In this document: piece by piece, positions 26,288-34,023 of the stretch
How positions within the stretch are numbered: the first letter of the stretch is position 1
Layout of the letters: each line of letters begins with the position of its first letter
Assembly: GCA_035524675.1 (NCBI GenBank)
Contig: DATKOK010000059.1
Coordinates: forward strand, 1-50,055
Reading direction: 5' to 3'
Source of the DNA: FEN-987 sp035524675
GTDB taxonomy: Archaea > Thermoproteota > Bathyarchaeia > 40CM-2-53-6
Length of the DNA stretch: 50,055 nucleotides
The notes under the pieces: generated by a model
What the model was told of the DNA's origin: nothing
Seen by the model: only the letters and a program-made list of their open reading frames with translations
The model's database searches: none
Program-made: the position numbers and the translations under genes

Positions 26288-26300
26288 ATGACGTCGTCAT
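26288..26300. repeat. Inverted repeat between divergent redox genes
   Basis: ATGACGTCGTCAT, a 6-bp inverted repeat around a central T, sits between the membrane oxidoreductase and the diaminopentanoate-dehydrogenase-like gene, next to TATA-like boxes for each. It could be an operator; no regulator is adjacent. Confidence 0.3.
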
Positions 26301-26303
26301 TCC

Positions 26304-26315
26304 TTTTACATATAT
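26304..26315 (+). promoter_or_regulatory. TATA-like box for the DAPDH-like gene
   Basis: TTTTACATATAT, centred near 26310, predicts a start near 26336. That is just past GTG 26332 and favours TTG 26353 as the translation start, though the uncertainty is several bases. Confidence 0.35.
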
Positions 26316-26331
26316 TGACAGCTACTACACC

Positions 26332-27393
26332 GTGCAGAAAAGGCTGACCGGGTTGGGAAAAATAAGGATCGTACAATACGGGTTGGGTGAAGTCGGTTTA
26401 GAGATTGTCCAGACGCTTCTCGCGCGACCTTGGGCCGAACTTGTGGGCGCAATAGACCTAGATGGTGAAAGGGCTGGCAAAGACGTTGGTCAATTCCTGA
26501 AACCGGCGCGCCAAACAGGAATCACCGTTAGCGGAAACGCAGATGAAGTATTGAGTCGAACAATGCCTCACGTCGTGGCGCATGCGACTTCGTCGCAGAT
26601 GCAGATCATATACCCGCAAATTACGAAAATACTCGAACATGAAGTGAATATAATTTCGACAGCTGAAGAATTGACGTATCCTTTCGTCAAATATCCAGAG
26701 GATGCTAGCAAACTAGACACTTTGGCGAAATCCAAGAAGAAAGTAGTGATTGGAACTGGAGTTAACCCTGGATTCGTGCTTGACACTCTTCCCGTAGCGT
26801 TGAGTGGCTTATGTCAACAGGTCACTTCGATCCGTGGCGAACGCGTGGTTGATGCTTCCAGAATGAGTTCGCGACTCCAGAGCAAAATTGGCGTAGGTTT
26901 GACGACTCTAGACTTTGAGCGCAAGGTTGCAGATGGTTCAGTAAAGCATGTTGGACTTCCCGAATCCGTCGGTTTGGTAGCGTTGGCAATGGGTTGGAGA
27001 GTTGGCGAAATACAAGAAAGAATCACGCCCGTGGTAGCTGAGAGAAATATGGAAAGCGAATTCTTCAAGGTGCAAGCAGGATGCGTTGCTGGCATTCGTC
27101 AAGTAGCGAAGGGTATTCTAGCTGGTCAAGAACTGGTAGTGCTAGACCTTAGGATGCACATCGGCGCTCAAAATCAGCACGACTCAATCTTGATCGAGGG
27201 CATTCCTCCCATTGACTTGAGCATTAAGGGAGGCGTCCACGGAGAACGGGCTACTCCGGCAATCTTAGTGAACTCGATTCCAGGATTAGAATCACTCCAG
27301 CCTGGACTTCGTACTGTGATCGATCTACCGCCACCTTCAGCTCGATTGAATCTGAGCGAGGGGGACAGGTCAGTCATGCTGGCGAGTTTCTAG
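26332..27393 (+). CDS. 2,4-diaminopentanoate dehydrogenase-like / DapB-like oxidoreductase
   Basis: 353 residues. Seen: N-terminal Rossmann domain with IRIVQYGLGEVGLEIVQ, AIDLDGERAGKDVGQFL, VVAHATSSQMQIIYPQI and NIISTAEELTYPF, then VVIGTGVNPGFVLDTLPVALSG, which is characteristic of the Ord/2,4-diaminopentanoate dehydrogenase family rather than true dihydrodipicolinate reductase. Those enzymes oxidatively deaminate 2,4-diaminopentanoate in ornithine fermentation. The other ornithine-fermentation genes (OraSE, OrtAB) are absent, so its substrate is unknown; a diamino acid is likely. Start may be GTG 26332 or TTG 26353. Confidence 0.75.
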   Translation: MQKRLTGLGKIRIVQYGLGEVGLEIVQTLLARPWAELVGAIDLDGERAGKDVGQFLKPARQTGITVSGNADEVLSRTMPHVVAHATSSQMQIIYPQITKILEHEVNIISTAEELTYPFVKYPEDASKLDTLAKSKKKVVIGTGVNPGFVLDTLPVALSGLCQQVTSIRGERVVDASRMSSRLQSKIGVGLTTLDFERKVADGSVKHVGLPESVGLVALAMGWRVGEIQERITPVVAERNMESEFFKVQAGCVAGIRQVAKGILAGQELVVLDLRMHIGAQNQHDSILIEGIPPIDLSIKGGVHGERATPAILVNSIPGLESLQPGLRTVIDLPPPSARLNLSEGDRSVMLASF

Positions 27394-27407
27394 CAATAAC
27401 CATGTAA

Positions 27408-27614
27408 TTGCTGAATGAGAGATCGAGTAGCGATGCATACTGCAGGCTCTCGAGCAGGGATCTAATTATGCAACTCGCTCGACAACCCAATGAGCAGGAA
27501 TCGGATCAGCGATGGAGGCATGATTACTACCTTGATGAAAGTTTGTATAACCAGAACTCGGGCACATCGAATGTTGCTTGGTATGAAGGAGAAATATCAA
27601 AATTAGATTACTAG
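27408..27614 (+). CDS. Hypothetical small polar protein
   Basis: 68 residues from a TTG start 14 bases after the dehydrogenase gene, or 48 residues from ATG at 27468. Composition is polar and rich in Asn, Ser, Tyr and Trp in its second half; no motif, signal peptide or membrane segment seen. It may be non-coding; the frame is the only support. Confidence 0.3.
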   Translation: MLNERSSSDAYCRLSSRDLIMQLARQPNEQESDQRWRHDYYLDESLYNQNSGTSNVAWYEGEISKLDY

Positions 27615-27634
27615 AATCCTCAGGTGGATGGCAA

Positions 27635-27751
27635 ATGCAGATAGCGTCCACTCATATTCGATGCGTTTATTGTGGCCAAACGATTCCCCGGGAAACTCCA
27701 TACTGCCCTATCTGTCAAAAGAAATTTCTCTTCAAGGGATTGGGGCTATAA
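27635..27751 (+). CDS. 38-residue zinc-ribbon protein
   Basis: A very short frame (ATG 27635, TAA 27751) encoding CVYCGQTIPRETPYCPIC, a complete four-Cys zinc knuckle with C10, C13, C24 and C27, followed by a basic-hydrophobic tail KKFLFKGLGL. The CxxCG...YCPxC pattern is the standard form of archaeal mini zinc ribbons and is unlikely to arise by chance. It stands 20 bases after the preceding small frame and converges on the thioredoxin reductase gene. Function unknown. Confidence 0.65.
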   Translation: MQIASTHIRCVYCGQTIPRETPYCPICQKKFLFKGLGL

Positions 27752-27769
27752 GATTCAACTGATGACCGA

Positions 27770-28714
27770 TTACTCTCTTGCAGCTACGGCGATTTCCTTT
27801 TGCTCATCTAAGTAGGCTAATGCGTCAATAGCGGCCTTACAACCTTCCCCCGCAGCGGTAATCGCCTGTCTATACTTGTAGTCGTGGACGTCCCCGGCAA
27901 CAAACACGCCTTCGGCGCTTGTTTCCGTACTATTTCTAACTATGACGTATCCCTTTTCGTCAAGTTCTATCTGTCCATTGAAAATTTTGGTATTTGGCTG
28001 GAATCCTATTGCGATAAATAGACCGTCACAGATCAACATTGAGACCTCGCCTGTTTTCAAGTTCCTCACTTTGAGACTTTCCACCTTGTTCTGTCCAAGG
28101 ACGTCGTCAACAACGGAATCCCAGAGAAATCGAATCTTAGGATTAGACATTGCCCGCTTTTGCATGATCTTACTCGCTCGAAGTTTGTCGCGTCTATGAA
28201 TTATCACAACTTCAGTCGCATACTTTGTCAGGAAGAGAGCTTCCTCAAGAGCGGTATCACCTCCGCCTACCACCGCGACAGCTTTGTTTCTGAAGAAGTA
28301 GCCATCACATGTTGCGCAACTCGAAACGCCGCGCCCGCGTAACTTTGTCTCCGTCGGCATGCCTAACCATTTTGCGGACGAACCAGTTGCTATAATGACG
28401 GCGCTTGCGGTAACTGATCGGTTTCCGAAGACGATTCGTTTCGGGTTCTGCTTGAGCTCGATGGATTCTACATCTTCATCGACAATTTCCGTTCCGAAGT
28501 GTTCGGCTTGTTTCCGCATTTCCGCCATGAGGTCTGGACCTTGGACCCCGGTGGAAAAACCCGGGAAGTTCTCAACACCACTCGTAAGCATTAGTTGTCC
28601 TCCAGAAACTCGGCCGGCAATTACGAGGGTTTTAACAAGTGCCCGAGCGGCGTATATTGCAGCAGTCAATCCTGCGGGACCTGATCCAATGATAGCGACT
28701 TCGTAGTCCGGCAT
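27770..28714 (-). CDS. trxB: Thioredoxin reductase
   Basis: NAD(P)H-dependent flavoprotein that reduces thioredoxin-like proteins. Seen over 314 residues: FAD motif IIGSGPAGLTAAIYAARA near residues 8-25, GQLMLTSGVENFPGF, redox-active C133-A-T-C136 in SSCATCDGYFF, the pyridine nucleotide motif VVGGGDTALEEALFL, and GVFVAGDVHDYKYRQAITAAGEGCKAA. The dinucleotide loop after VVIIHRRDKLRA contains HRR, which in this family usually favours NADPH. It has its own TATA-like element near 28753 and is separated by 80 bases from the RDD gene. Confidence 0.95.
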   Translation of the reverse strand: MPDYEVAIIGSGPAGLTAAIYAARALVKTLVIAGRVSGGQLMLTSGVENFPGFSTGVQGPDLMAEMRKQAEHFGTEIVDEDVESIELKQNPKRIVFGNRSVTASAVIIATGSSAKWLGMPTETKLRGRGVSSCATCDGYFFRNKAVAVVGGGDTALEEALFLTKYATEVVIIHRRDKLRASKIMQKRAMSNPKIRFLWDSVVDDVLGQNKVESLKVRNLKTGEVSMLICDGLFIAIGFQPNTKIFNGQIELDEKGYVIVRNSTETSAEGVFVAGDVHDYKYRQAITAAGEGCKAAIDALAYLDEQKEIAVAARE

Positions 28715-28794
28715 GCTATTTCTTCACGCCTACTCGTTGATTGTTGGTATAAGGAGAACCCTTGTTATTTTGAGTTGAAACTCTCTTGATTATC

Positions 28795-29310
28795 TCATGG
28801 TTCTTTCAGGTAACCTTGTTGTTGGATTGTTCTGGTCGGTTCCCCAATGAATATGACGATAGTATTGGATACTCTGTTGAACAATCTTTGTCGCCGTTCG
28901 CGACTCGGTCTATACGTTTGGCCAATTACGAAATCAAACAGTAGCAACAGCGGGTTTGATTTGCCAACGCTTTGAATGGCCGACGCTCTGAGGTTCACGC
29001 CTGCGCCTTGGACGTCTACGAGTCGAATGTTCAATAGTAATTGTCCGATTGACCTTCCAAAGTACCATTCGGAGAACGTGAAGTATAGAAAGAAGATCAG
29101 AATCGATAACGGCGACCATATCGAGATATCGGTTCCGGGAGCCTTCGGTAACAGAGCTGCGGGGAAGATTCTAGTCTCTATTGCTTCGAGCTGAAAGTAA
29201 CCGAACATTAGAATAATGATGAAGTAGTCGACGAACCAAGCGATGAAACGTCTCCCCCAATTAGCGAGAATTGGAGGTTTGTCTTTTTTGACGTCTTGTT
29301 TCGGTTTCAT
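28795..29310 (-). CDS. RDD-family membrane protein
   Basis: 171 residues. Seen: RRFIAWFVDYFIIILMFGYF gives the Arg-Asp RDD signature at the start of the first transmembrane helix; a second hydrophobic region ILIFFLYFTFSEWYFGRSIGQLLLNIRLVD contains the family's 'G.s.Gk...ir.vd' ending; a third segment PLLLLFDFVIG follows. RDD proteins are mostly of unknown function; some act as transporters or antiporters. Its ATG overlaps the stop of the carbamoyltransferase gene by 4 bases, so its synthesis is coupled to that enzyme; a role in moving substrate or product of the ureido pathway is a guess from position. Confidence 0.82.
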   Translation of the reverse strand: MKPKQDVKKDKPPILANWGRRFIAWFVDYFIIILMFGYFQLEAIETRIFPAALLPKAPGTDISIWSPLSILIFFLYFTFSEWYFGRSIGQLLLNIRLVDVQGAGVNLRASAIQSVGKSNPLLLLFDFVIGQTYRPSRERRQRLFNRVSNTIVIFIGEPTRTIQQQGYLKEP

Positions 29311-30377
29311 TTTCGGCGACGAGAGGGGTGCCCTCCCATCACCATCGCCATGACAGCCTTTTGTACGTGAAGGCGATCTTCTGCCTGCTCGAAATACAGT
29401 GAGTAGTTCTTGTTGTCTATTACGTCGTCAGTGACCTCTTGACCTCTATCTGCAGGTCCACAGTGCATGTACTTTCCTTTGTTCGTAAGATCCATCATCT
29501 CCTGAGTGCATATCCAGTTCTTGTACTTGTCTTGGTATGACATCGCGCCCTGTTTGTCTAATTCGGCTCTATGGGGCTGGAAGAAGTTCTTCGGCGACCA
29601 TGCTTTGGGATATACAACATTCGCTCCCTCAAATGCTTCCTTCATGTCGTTTACGACTTTGAAATCTCCGCCGTACTTGTCAGCGTTCGCTTTTGCAGCA
29701 TTCAGTATTACTTCCTCTAACTCGAATCCTGGTGGGTGAGCCAGTACAACTTCCATTCCCAGCTGAGTTCCTATGAGTACTTCGCTCTGCGGGACGGCTA
29801 ACGGTTTTAGGCCTCCCGAGTAAGCATATGAAACAACAAGTTTCTTCCCGTTGAGCTTGGGAATGGCGCTCCTCATGGCTTGGGCGTCGGCTAATGCTTG
29901 GAACGGATGGTACATGTCGTCCTCCATATTCAAAACAGGAATAGACGCGTGTTTCGCGAACTCCTGAACGACTTTATGACCTCGCCCAATAATCCATTTC
30001 GCGGCATCGCCGTATATTCTGATTGCTATTCCGTCACCGTATCGGCTGAGAACTCTAGCCACATCTGAGATTGCCTCAGTCTGATAGGCCACCATGTCTT
30101 CTGGAAGGGCAGGCGTGTAGACGTCTTGTGGACTTAGAAAATGTGCGTGTCCGCCTAGTTGATACATTCCACCTTCGAAAGAGTTTCTAGTTCTGAGAGA
30201 GCGATTGTAGAACAGCATGAACAGTGTTTGGCCTGGAAGATACTGATGTTTCTTGCGTGATCTGAAAATCTTCCTCAACGCGTCAGCCGAATTCAGAACT
30301 CTCTTGATCTCTTCTTGGGAGAAATCATTCGTATCAAGGAAATCTTTGCCTTTCCAGGCACCAACGAAAGTGGGCAT
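29307..30377 (-). CDS. YgeW-like carbamoyltransferase, paralogue A
   Basis: 356-residue member of the aspartate/ornithine carbamoyltransferase superfamily, closest in pattern to the knotted YgeW group. Seen: carbamoyl-phosphate motif S60-L-R-T-R64, H157-P-F-Q160, VVLAHPPGFEL, VVYPKAWSP and NWICTQEMMDLTNKGKYMHC as in YgeW, and H305-C-G-P308 where relatives have HCLP. The reaction would transfer or remove a carbamoyl group on an amino compound (YgeW itself acts on 2,3-diaminopropionate; oxamate transcarbamylases are another relative). Encoded after carbamate kinase with a 40-base gap, suggesting phosphorolysis of a ureido compound to carbamoyl phosphate. Substrate not certain. Confidence 0.82.
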   Translation of the reverse strand: MPTFVGAWKGKDFLDTNDFSQEEIKRVLNSADALRKIFRSRKKHQYLPGQTLFMLFYNRSLRTRNSFEGGMYQLGGHAHFLSPQDVYTPALPEDMVAYQTEAISDVARVLSRYGDGIAIRIYGDAAKWIIGRGHKVVQEFAKHASIPVLNMEDDMYHPFQALADAQAMRSAIPKLNGKKLVVSYAYSGGLKPLAVPQSEVLIGTQLGMEVVLAHPPGFELEEVILNAAKANADKYGGDFKVVNDMKEAFEGANVVYPKAWSPKNFFQPHRAELDKQGAMSYQDKYKNWICTQEMMDLTNKGKYMHCGPADRGQEVTDDVIDNKNYSLYFEQAEDRLHVQKAVMAMVMGGHPSRRRK

Positions 30378-30417
30378 TCGTAATTACCAACCTTGCGTGA
30401 GGTGGCTACGATTGGAA

Positions 30418-31380
30418 TTAAGCTTTTGGCACTGTAACTTGTGTTCCTGATTTCCCGTCTAGTGCTTCAACTAAACTTCCCAATTCAGCAATTACTGCGC
30501 GTTCTCCACCACTTTCCACGAAACGAATAGCGGCTTCAACTTTGGGGGCCATACTGCCTTCCTTGAATTGTCCTTCTTTCAAGTAGTTCTTTAGTTTCCC
30601 CGAAGTTATTTCTCTGATTTTTTCTTGTTTCTGGGTTCCGTAATTCAAGTATGCTGCTTCGACGTCGGTCAACACAATCAGGGTGTGTGCCCCGATCAAT
30701 GTAGCCAGACGTTGAGCGGCCAGGTCTTTGTCGATTACGGCTTCAACGCCCACCGCTTGACTTTCATCTTCTATGATCGGTATTCCGCCACCTCCACAAG
30801 CAACAACAACGAATCCAGCATCAATGAGCGCTCGTATTGCCGTCCGTTCAGCAATTATTTTAGGATCTGGCGAAGGCACGACGCGTCTGAATCCACGCCC
30901 CGCATCCTCTCTAATCGTGAGTTCTGGTCTCTGCTGTTTCAATTTGGACGCTTCATCTTTGGAATAGAATGGGCCGATCGGTTTAGTCGGGTTTTGGAAA
31001 GCGGAATCATGCTTGTCAACAATCACGCGAGTAATCACTGTGACTACAAATTTATCAACTCCTCGTGCCTTGAGTTCGTTCCTGAGGGCTTGTTGAACCA
31101 TGTACCCGATGAAACCTTGTGTCTCTGCTCCACAGGCGTCCAAGGGGAATGGTGGTACGATGGACTTGGCGGCCTCATGCCTTAGGAGAGTGGCCCCCAC
31201 TTGAGGTCCGTTCCCGTGCGTTAGAACGATTTTGTAACCTTTCTGAATCAAGTCAGCGATTTTGGAGACGGTCTCCTTTACGTTGTTATATTGTTCTTCC
31301 ATAGTCCCCTTTTGCCCACGCTTCAGCATCGCGTTGCCGCCAAGCGCTATGACTACCAATGCATCAGACAATGCTCTCAC
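30418..31380 (-). CDS. arcC: Carbamate kinase
   Basis: Reversibly converts carbamoyl phosphate and ADP to ATP, CO2 and ammonia. Seen over 320 residues: VIALGGNAMLKRGQKG, ETVSKIADLIQKGYKIVLTHGNGPQVG, QGFIGYMVQQALRNEL, VVACGGGGIPIIEDE, AVIDKDLAAQRLATLIGAHTLIVLTDVEAAYLNYG and GSMAPKVEAAIRFVESGGERAVI, all standard for ArcC/YqeA. GTG start at 31380. It heads the operon ArcC, carbamoyltransferase A, RDD protein and is divergent from carbamoyltransferase B. Without arginine deiminase in the window, a ureido-compound catabolic role is more likely than the arginine deiminase pathway. Confidence 0.95.
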   Translation of the reverse strand: MRALSDALVVIALGGNAMLKRGQKGTMEEQYNNVKETVSKIADLIQKGYKIVLTHGNGPQVGATLLRHEAAKSIVPPFPLDACGAETQGFIGYMVQQALRNELKARGVDKFVVTVITRVIVDKHDSAFQNPTKPIGPFYSKDEASKLKQQRPELTIREDAGRGFRRVVPSPDPKIIAERTAIRALIDAGFVVVACGGGGIPIIEDESQAVGVEAVIDKDLAAQRLATLIGAHTLIVLTDVEAAYLNYGTQKQEKIREITSGKLKNYLKEGQFKEGSMAPKVEAAIRFVESGGERAVIAELGSLVEALDGKSGTQVTVPKA

Positions 31381-31407
31381 TTACGGAAGGACGCTACTCG
31401 TCTCTCC

Positions 31408-31424
31408 AATTCTTCTTAAGAATT
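31408..31424. repeat. 17-base inverted repeat between ArcC and carbamoyltransferase B
   Basis: Seven-base arms AATTCTT and AAGAATT separated by CTT lie in the 114-base divergent intergenic region. It is a candidate operator or part of the promoter for one or both operons. The symmetry is seen directly; the function is inferred. Confidence 0.4.
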
Positions 31425-31494
31425 TTGATTTTCGTTAGCCAATGCAGCAAGCTCTATCTGAAGGAAATGATCCTCATTCTAAGGAGCGTGGGAG

Positions 31495-32529
31495 TTGAAT
31501 AATCTGCGCACGGATTTGGCAGGCCGCGATCTAATAACGACGCAGGACTGGTCTATCGATGAGCTCGTAAGGACCTTAAAGACGGCTAGGGAGCTGAAGA
31601 AGGAGTATCAACGTGGCAAGATCCAGCGTCTACTCAATGACAAAACATTCTTCATGCTATTCTATGCCCCATCGACTCGAACTCGCGCCGCATTCGAAGC
31701 GGGTATGACGTATCTTGGAGGGCACGGTCAGTATATCGACGTTTCCACTACGCGACTGGGGTCAGGAGAAGCAGTTAGAGACGTCGCGAAGATGTACGAG
31801 AAGTATGGACATGGGCTAGGAGTCAGAATTCTAGACTCTGCAATCGACTACGTCTCAGGAGTTGGCGTATCAACCATCCGTGAGTATGCGAAGCATGCCC
31901 AGATCCCAGTCATCAACATGGCCTGTTGCACTTATCATCCGACCCAAGGGCTGGCCGATTTGATGACTACCGAAGAGTCACTAGGCCGGGTGAAAGGAAA
32001 GAAGTACGTGATCATGTGGGGTTATGCGAAGAGCTTTCGTGGTCGCTGCAGTATTCATGAAGAAGCCCTGATAATGTCCCGTTTCGGGATGGATGTGGTT
32101 TTGGCCCATCCGCCTGGCTTCGAAATAGATCCCAAGATAATCAAGACTTCAAGATCAAACGCGATCGCTCAAGGAGGAGAGTTTGAAGTTACGAACGATC
32201 TTGGATCTGCACTTGAGGGAGCTAATGCCGTCTTTCCAAGAAATTGGGCAACCAATGAACTTCTCTCGATTGGCGCAAGTCGATTTGGCAAAGAGCGAGA
32301 GTTGGAGATTCATGAGAAGTATCGGAACTGGACTCTTACACAAGATCTGCTTGATAAGATGGATAGAAGAGCAATAGTGACTCACGTGCTTCCAGTTCTG
32401 CGGGGTGAAGAAGCGACAGATGAAGTATTAGACGGCCCTCATTCTGTTATCTACCCTCAAGCAGAAAATGGAATGTATACGAAAATGGCGGTTCTCTCGC
32501 TTACGATGGGAAGGAAGAAACATTCGTAG
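31495..32529 (+). CDS. YgeW-like carbamoyltransferase, paralogue B
   Basis: 344 residues, a second carbamoyltransferase. Seen: canonical S60-T-R-T-R64 phosphate motif, H148-P-T-Q151, MWGYAKSFRGRCSIHEEALI where YgeW has WAYSPSYGKPLSVP, VVLAHPPGFEIDP, and H297-V-L-P300 where OTC/YgeW have HCLP. It is clearly related to paralogue A (shared spacing of motifs, both with S60-R64, GGH at 75-77 and KHA.IPV.NM) but the active-site ends differ. TTG start at 31495 is supported by AAGGAG at 31481-31486. Located between carbamate kinase and the SsnA-like gene, a neighbourhood resembling the bacterial purine cluster. Confidence 0.82.
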   Translation: MNNLRTDLAGRDLITTQDWSIDELVRTLKTARELKKEYQRGKIQRLLNDKTFFMLFYAPSTRTRAAFEAGMTYLGGHGQYIDVSTTRLGSGEAVRDVAKMYEKYGHGLGVRILDSAIDYVSGVGVSTIREYAKHAQIPVINMACCTYHPTQGLADLMTTEESLGRVKGKKYVIMWGYAKSFRGRCSIHEEALIMSRFGMDVVLAHPPGFEIDPKIIKTSRSNAIAQGGEFEVTNDLGSALEGANAVFPRNWATNELLSIGASRFGKERELEIHEKYRNWTLTQDLLDKMDRRAIVTHVLPVLRGEEATDEVLDGPHSVIYPQAENGMYTKMAVLSLTMGRKKHS

Positions 32530-32557
32530 CTCTTAGAGAGTATATCACATACGGAGC

Positions 32558-33949
32558 TCAGACATATCCCCATTTTGGCTTGATTGTGATCCCGACTCTT
32601 TCCAAGAGTCGCGCTCCACGCTCTTCCGCCTCTCGAATAATTTTCTCTTCATCGAGAGTGAGCACATTACGATTTTTCATGACGACGTGACCATCAATGA
32701 TCACAGTGTCAACATCTGATCCTGATGCTGCATAGACCAAATGGGAGATTGGATTGAATGCCGGGACTAGATGCGGTTTCCTAAATGATATGAGTGTCAG
32801 GTCAGCCTTCTTGCTGACTTCTAAGGAGCCTATTTCTCTATCAAGTCCCAATGCTTTGGCACCATTGATTGTTGCAAGTTCGAGAACCGTCTCGGCGTCC
32901 ATAGCAAGCGGGTTGAGTAGTCTTGCTTTCTGTAATAGCGAGGCGAATTTCATCTCCCGTATCAAATCGTACGAATTATTGCTGGGGCCTCCATCACAGC
33001 CCAGCCCCACATTGACACCGGCTCTAATCATCTCCGGTATCTTGGCTATTCCAGAAGCCAATTTCATGTTGGAAGATGGACAATGAGCCACAGACGCCCC
33101 CTTCTTCGCGAGAATGTTCCATTCGGGTTCGGTTAACCAGACTCCGTGGGCGTACACGACGTTAGAACTAACGAGGCCGACCTCATCCATGAACTCAGCG
33201 GGCAACTTACCGAATTCTCTCTTAGTATATTCAGCGTCTTCGCGAACTTCATTTAGGTGCATTGTGACACCTGTCCTCAGAGCTTTGGCGCCTGCTGCTA
33301 TCTGCCGGTACAGGTCGGGGGTGCATCCTCCTAAAGATCGTGCGCCGTACCAGACTCGAATTCGACCGTTTGCCTTTCCGTTCCAGCGATTGAAGTATCC
33401 TTCAACTTCACGCAAGCACGTTTCGCCATCTTCGACCATTCCAGGATGCATGATGCCGCCTGCCGTTCCATAGGCGGGAACTCCCATTACAGTCTTGGAG
33501 AGTATGCCTCGTACACCTGAAACTTCCACGCTGCTTGCTATCCCGTCGAAACCGTAGCGAGTGTGAAGAAGGCTCTCTAGAAAGGTGGTGGTCCCAGATT
33601 TTATCATCTCAAGTATGCACAGCTCAGCGCTTGCCTTACCATCCCTAGCATCGTAATTTCCTTGCAGTGGCCACACATATTTCTGAAGCCATTCAATCAG
33701 TGAAGTATCATCTGCGCATCCACGGAGCATAGCCTGCGCAAGGTGCACGTGAATATCGATGAGGCCGGGCAGGATCATCATTCCTTTCGCGTCGATTTCA
33801 AATTCTGGACGCGATTCGTGTCTCACCTCGGATGATTTGCCTATCCGCGTGATTCTGGAACCTTCAATTAGAACGCCGCCGTCAGTAATTACACGCCTAC
33901 GTGCATCCATTGTAACAAGAGTCCCGCCGGTGATCAGTATCGAACTCAC
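32558..33949 (-). CDS. SsnA/guanine-deaminase-like amidohydrolase
   Basis: Metal-dependent hydrolase of the cytosine-deaminase-like amidohydrolase family that deaminates or dechlorinates rings (SsnA, guanine deaminase, TrzA, MTA/SAH deaminase). Seen: LPGLIDIHVHLAQAMLRG (HxH), MHLNEVREDAEYT, VVYAHGVWLTEPEW, SVAHCPSSNMKLASGIAKIPEM, and GLGCDGGPSNNSYDLIREM with the catalytic Asp. Product may be a purine deaminase given the neighbours; SsnA is a regular member of purine clusters. GTG at 33949 is favoured over ATG at 33973 because it yields the usual N-terminus SSILITGGTLVTMD and fits the TATA-like box at 33982-33990. Confidence 0.82.
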   Translation of the reverse strand: MSSILITGGTLVTMDARRRVITDGGVLIEGSRITRIGKSSEVRHESRPEFEIDAKGMMILPGLIDIHVHLAQAMLRGCADDTSLIEWLQKYVWPLQGNYDARDGKASAELCILEMIKSGTTTFLESLLHTRYGFDGIASSVEVSGVRGILSKTVMGVPAYGTAGGIMHPGMVEDGETCLREVEGYFNRWNGKANGRIRVWYGARSLGGCTPDLYRQIAAGAKALRTGVTMHLNEVREDAEYTKREFGKLPAEFMDEVGLVSSNVVYAHGVWLTEPEWNILAKKGASVAHCPSSNMKLASGIAKIPEMIRAGVNVGLGCDGGPSNNSYDLIREMKFASLLQKARLLNPLAMDAETVLELATINGAKALGLDREIGSLEVSKKADLTLISFRKPHLVPAFNPISHLVYAASGSDVDTVIIDGHVVMKNRNVLTLDEEKIIREAEERGARLLERVGITIKPKWGYV

Positions 33950-33981
33950 GGCGCAATCACACTCCAACTGCATCTTGCCTG

Positions 33982-33990
33982 TTTTATAAT
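33982..33990. promoter_or_regulatory. TATA-like box between SsnA-like and nucleoside-importer operons
   Basis: TTTTATAAT centred near 33986. It predicts starts at about 34012 for the importer operon (coding start 34024) and 33960 for the SsnA-like gene (GTG 33949). Its near-symmetry allows reading in both directions, so uptake and deamination would be co-expressed. Confidence 0.55.
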
Positions 33991-34023
33991 ACTCCCTGTC
34001 TACAGTCCTGAAAGAGGATGTAA

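Noticed and set aside
30625..31185. 186-residue frame opposite carbamate kinase
   Set aside because: It is the antisense of strongly conserved carbamate kinase codons and encodes no recognisable pattern.
29307..32529. Arginine deiminase pathway (ArcABC)
   Set aside because: No arginine deiminase gene is present and both carbamoyltransferases resemble YgeW, not catabolic ornithine carbamoyltransferase.
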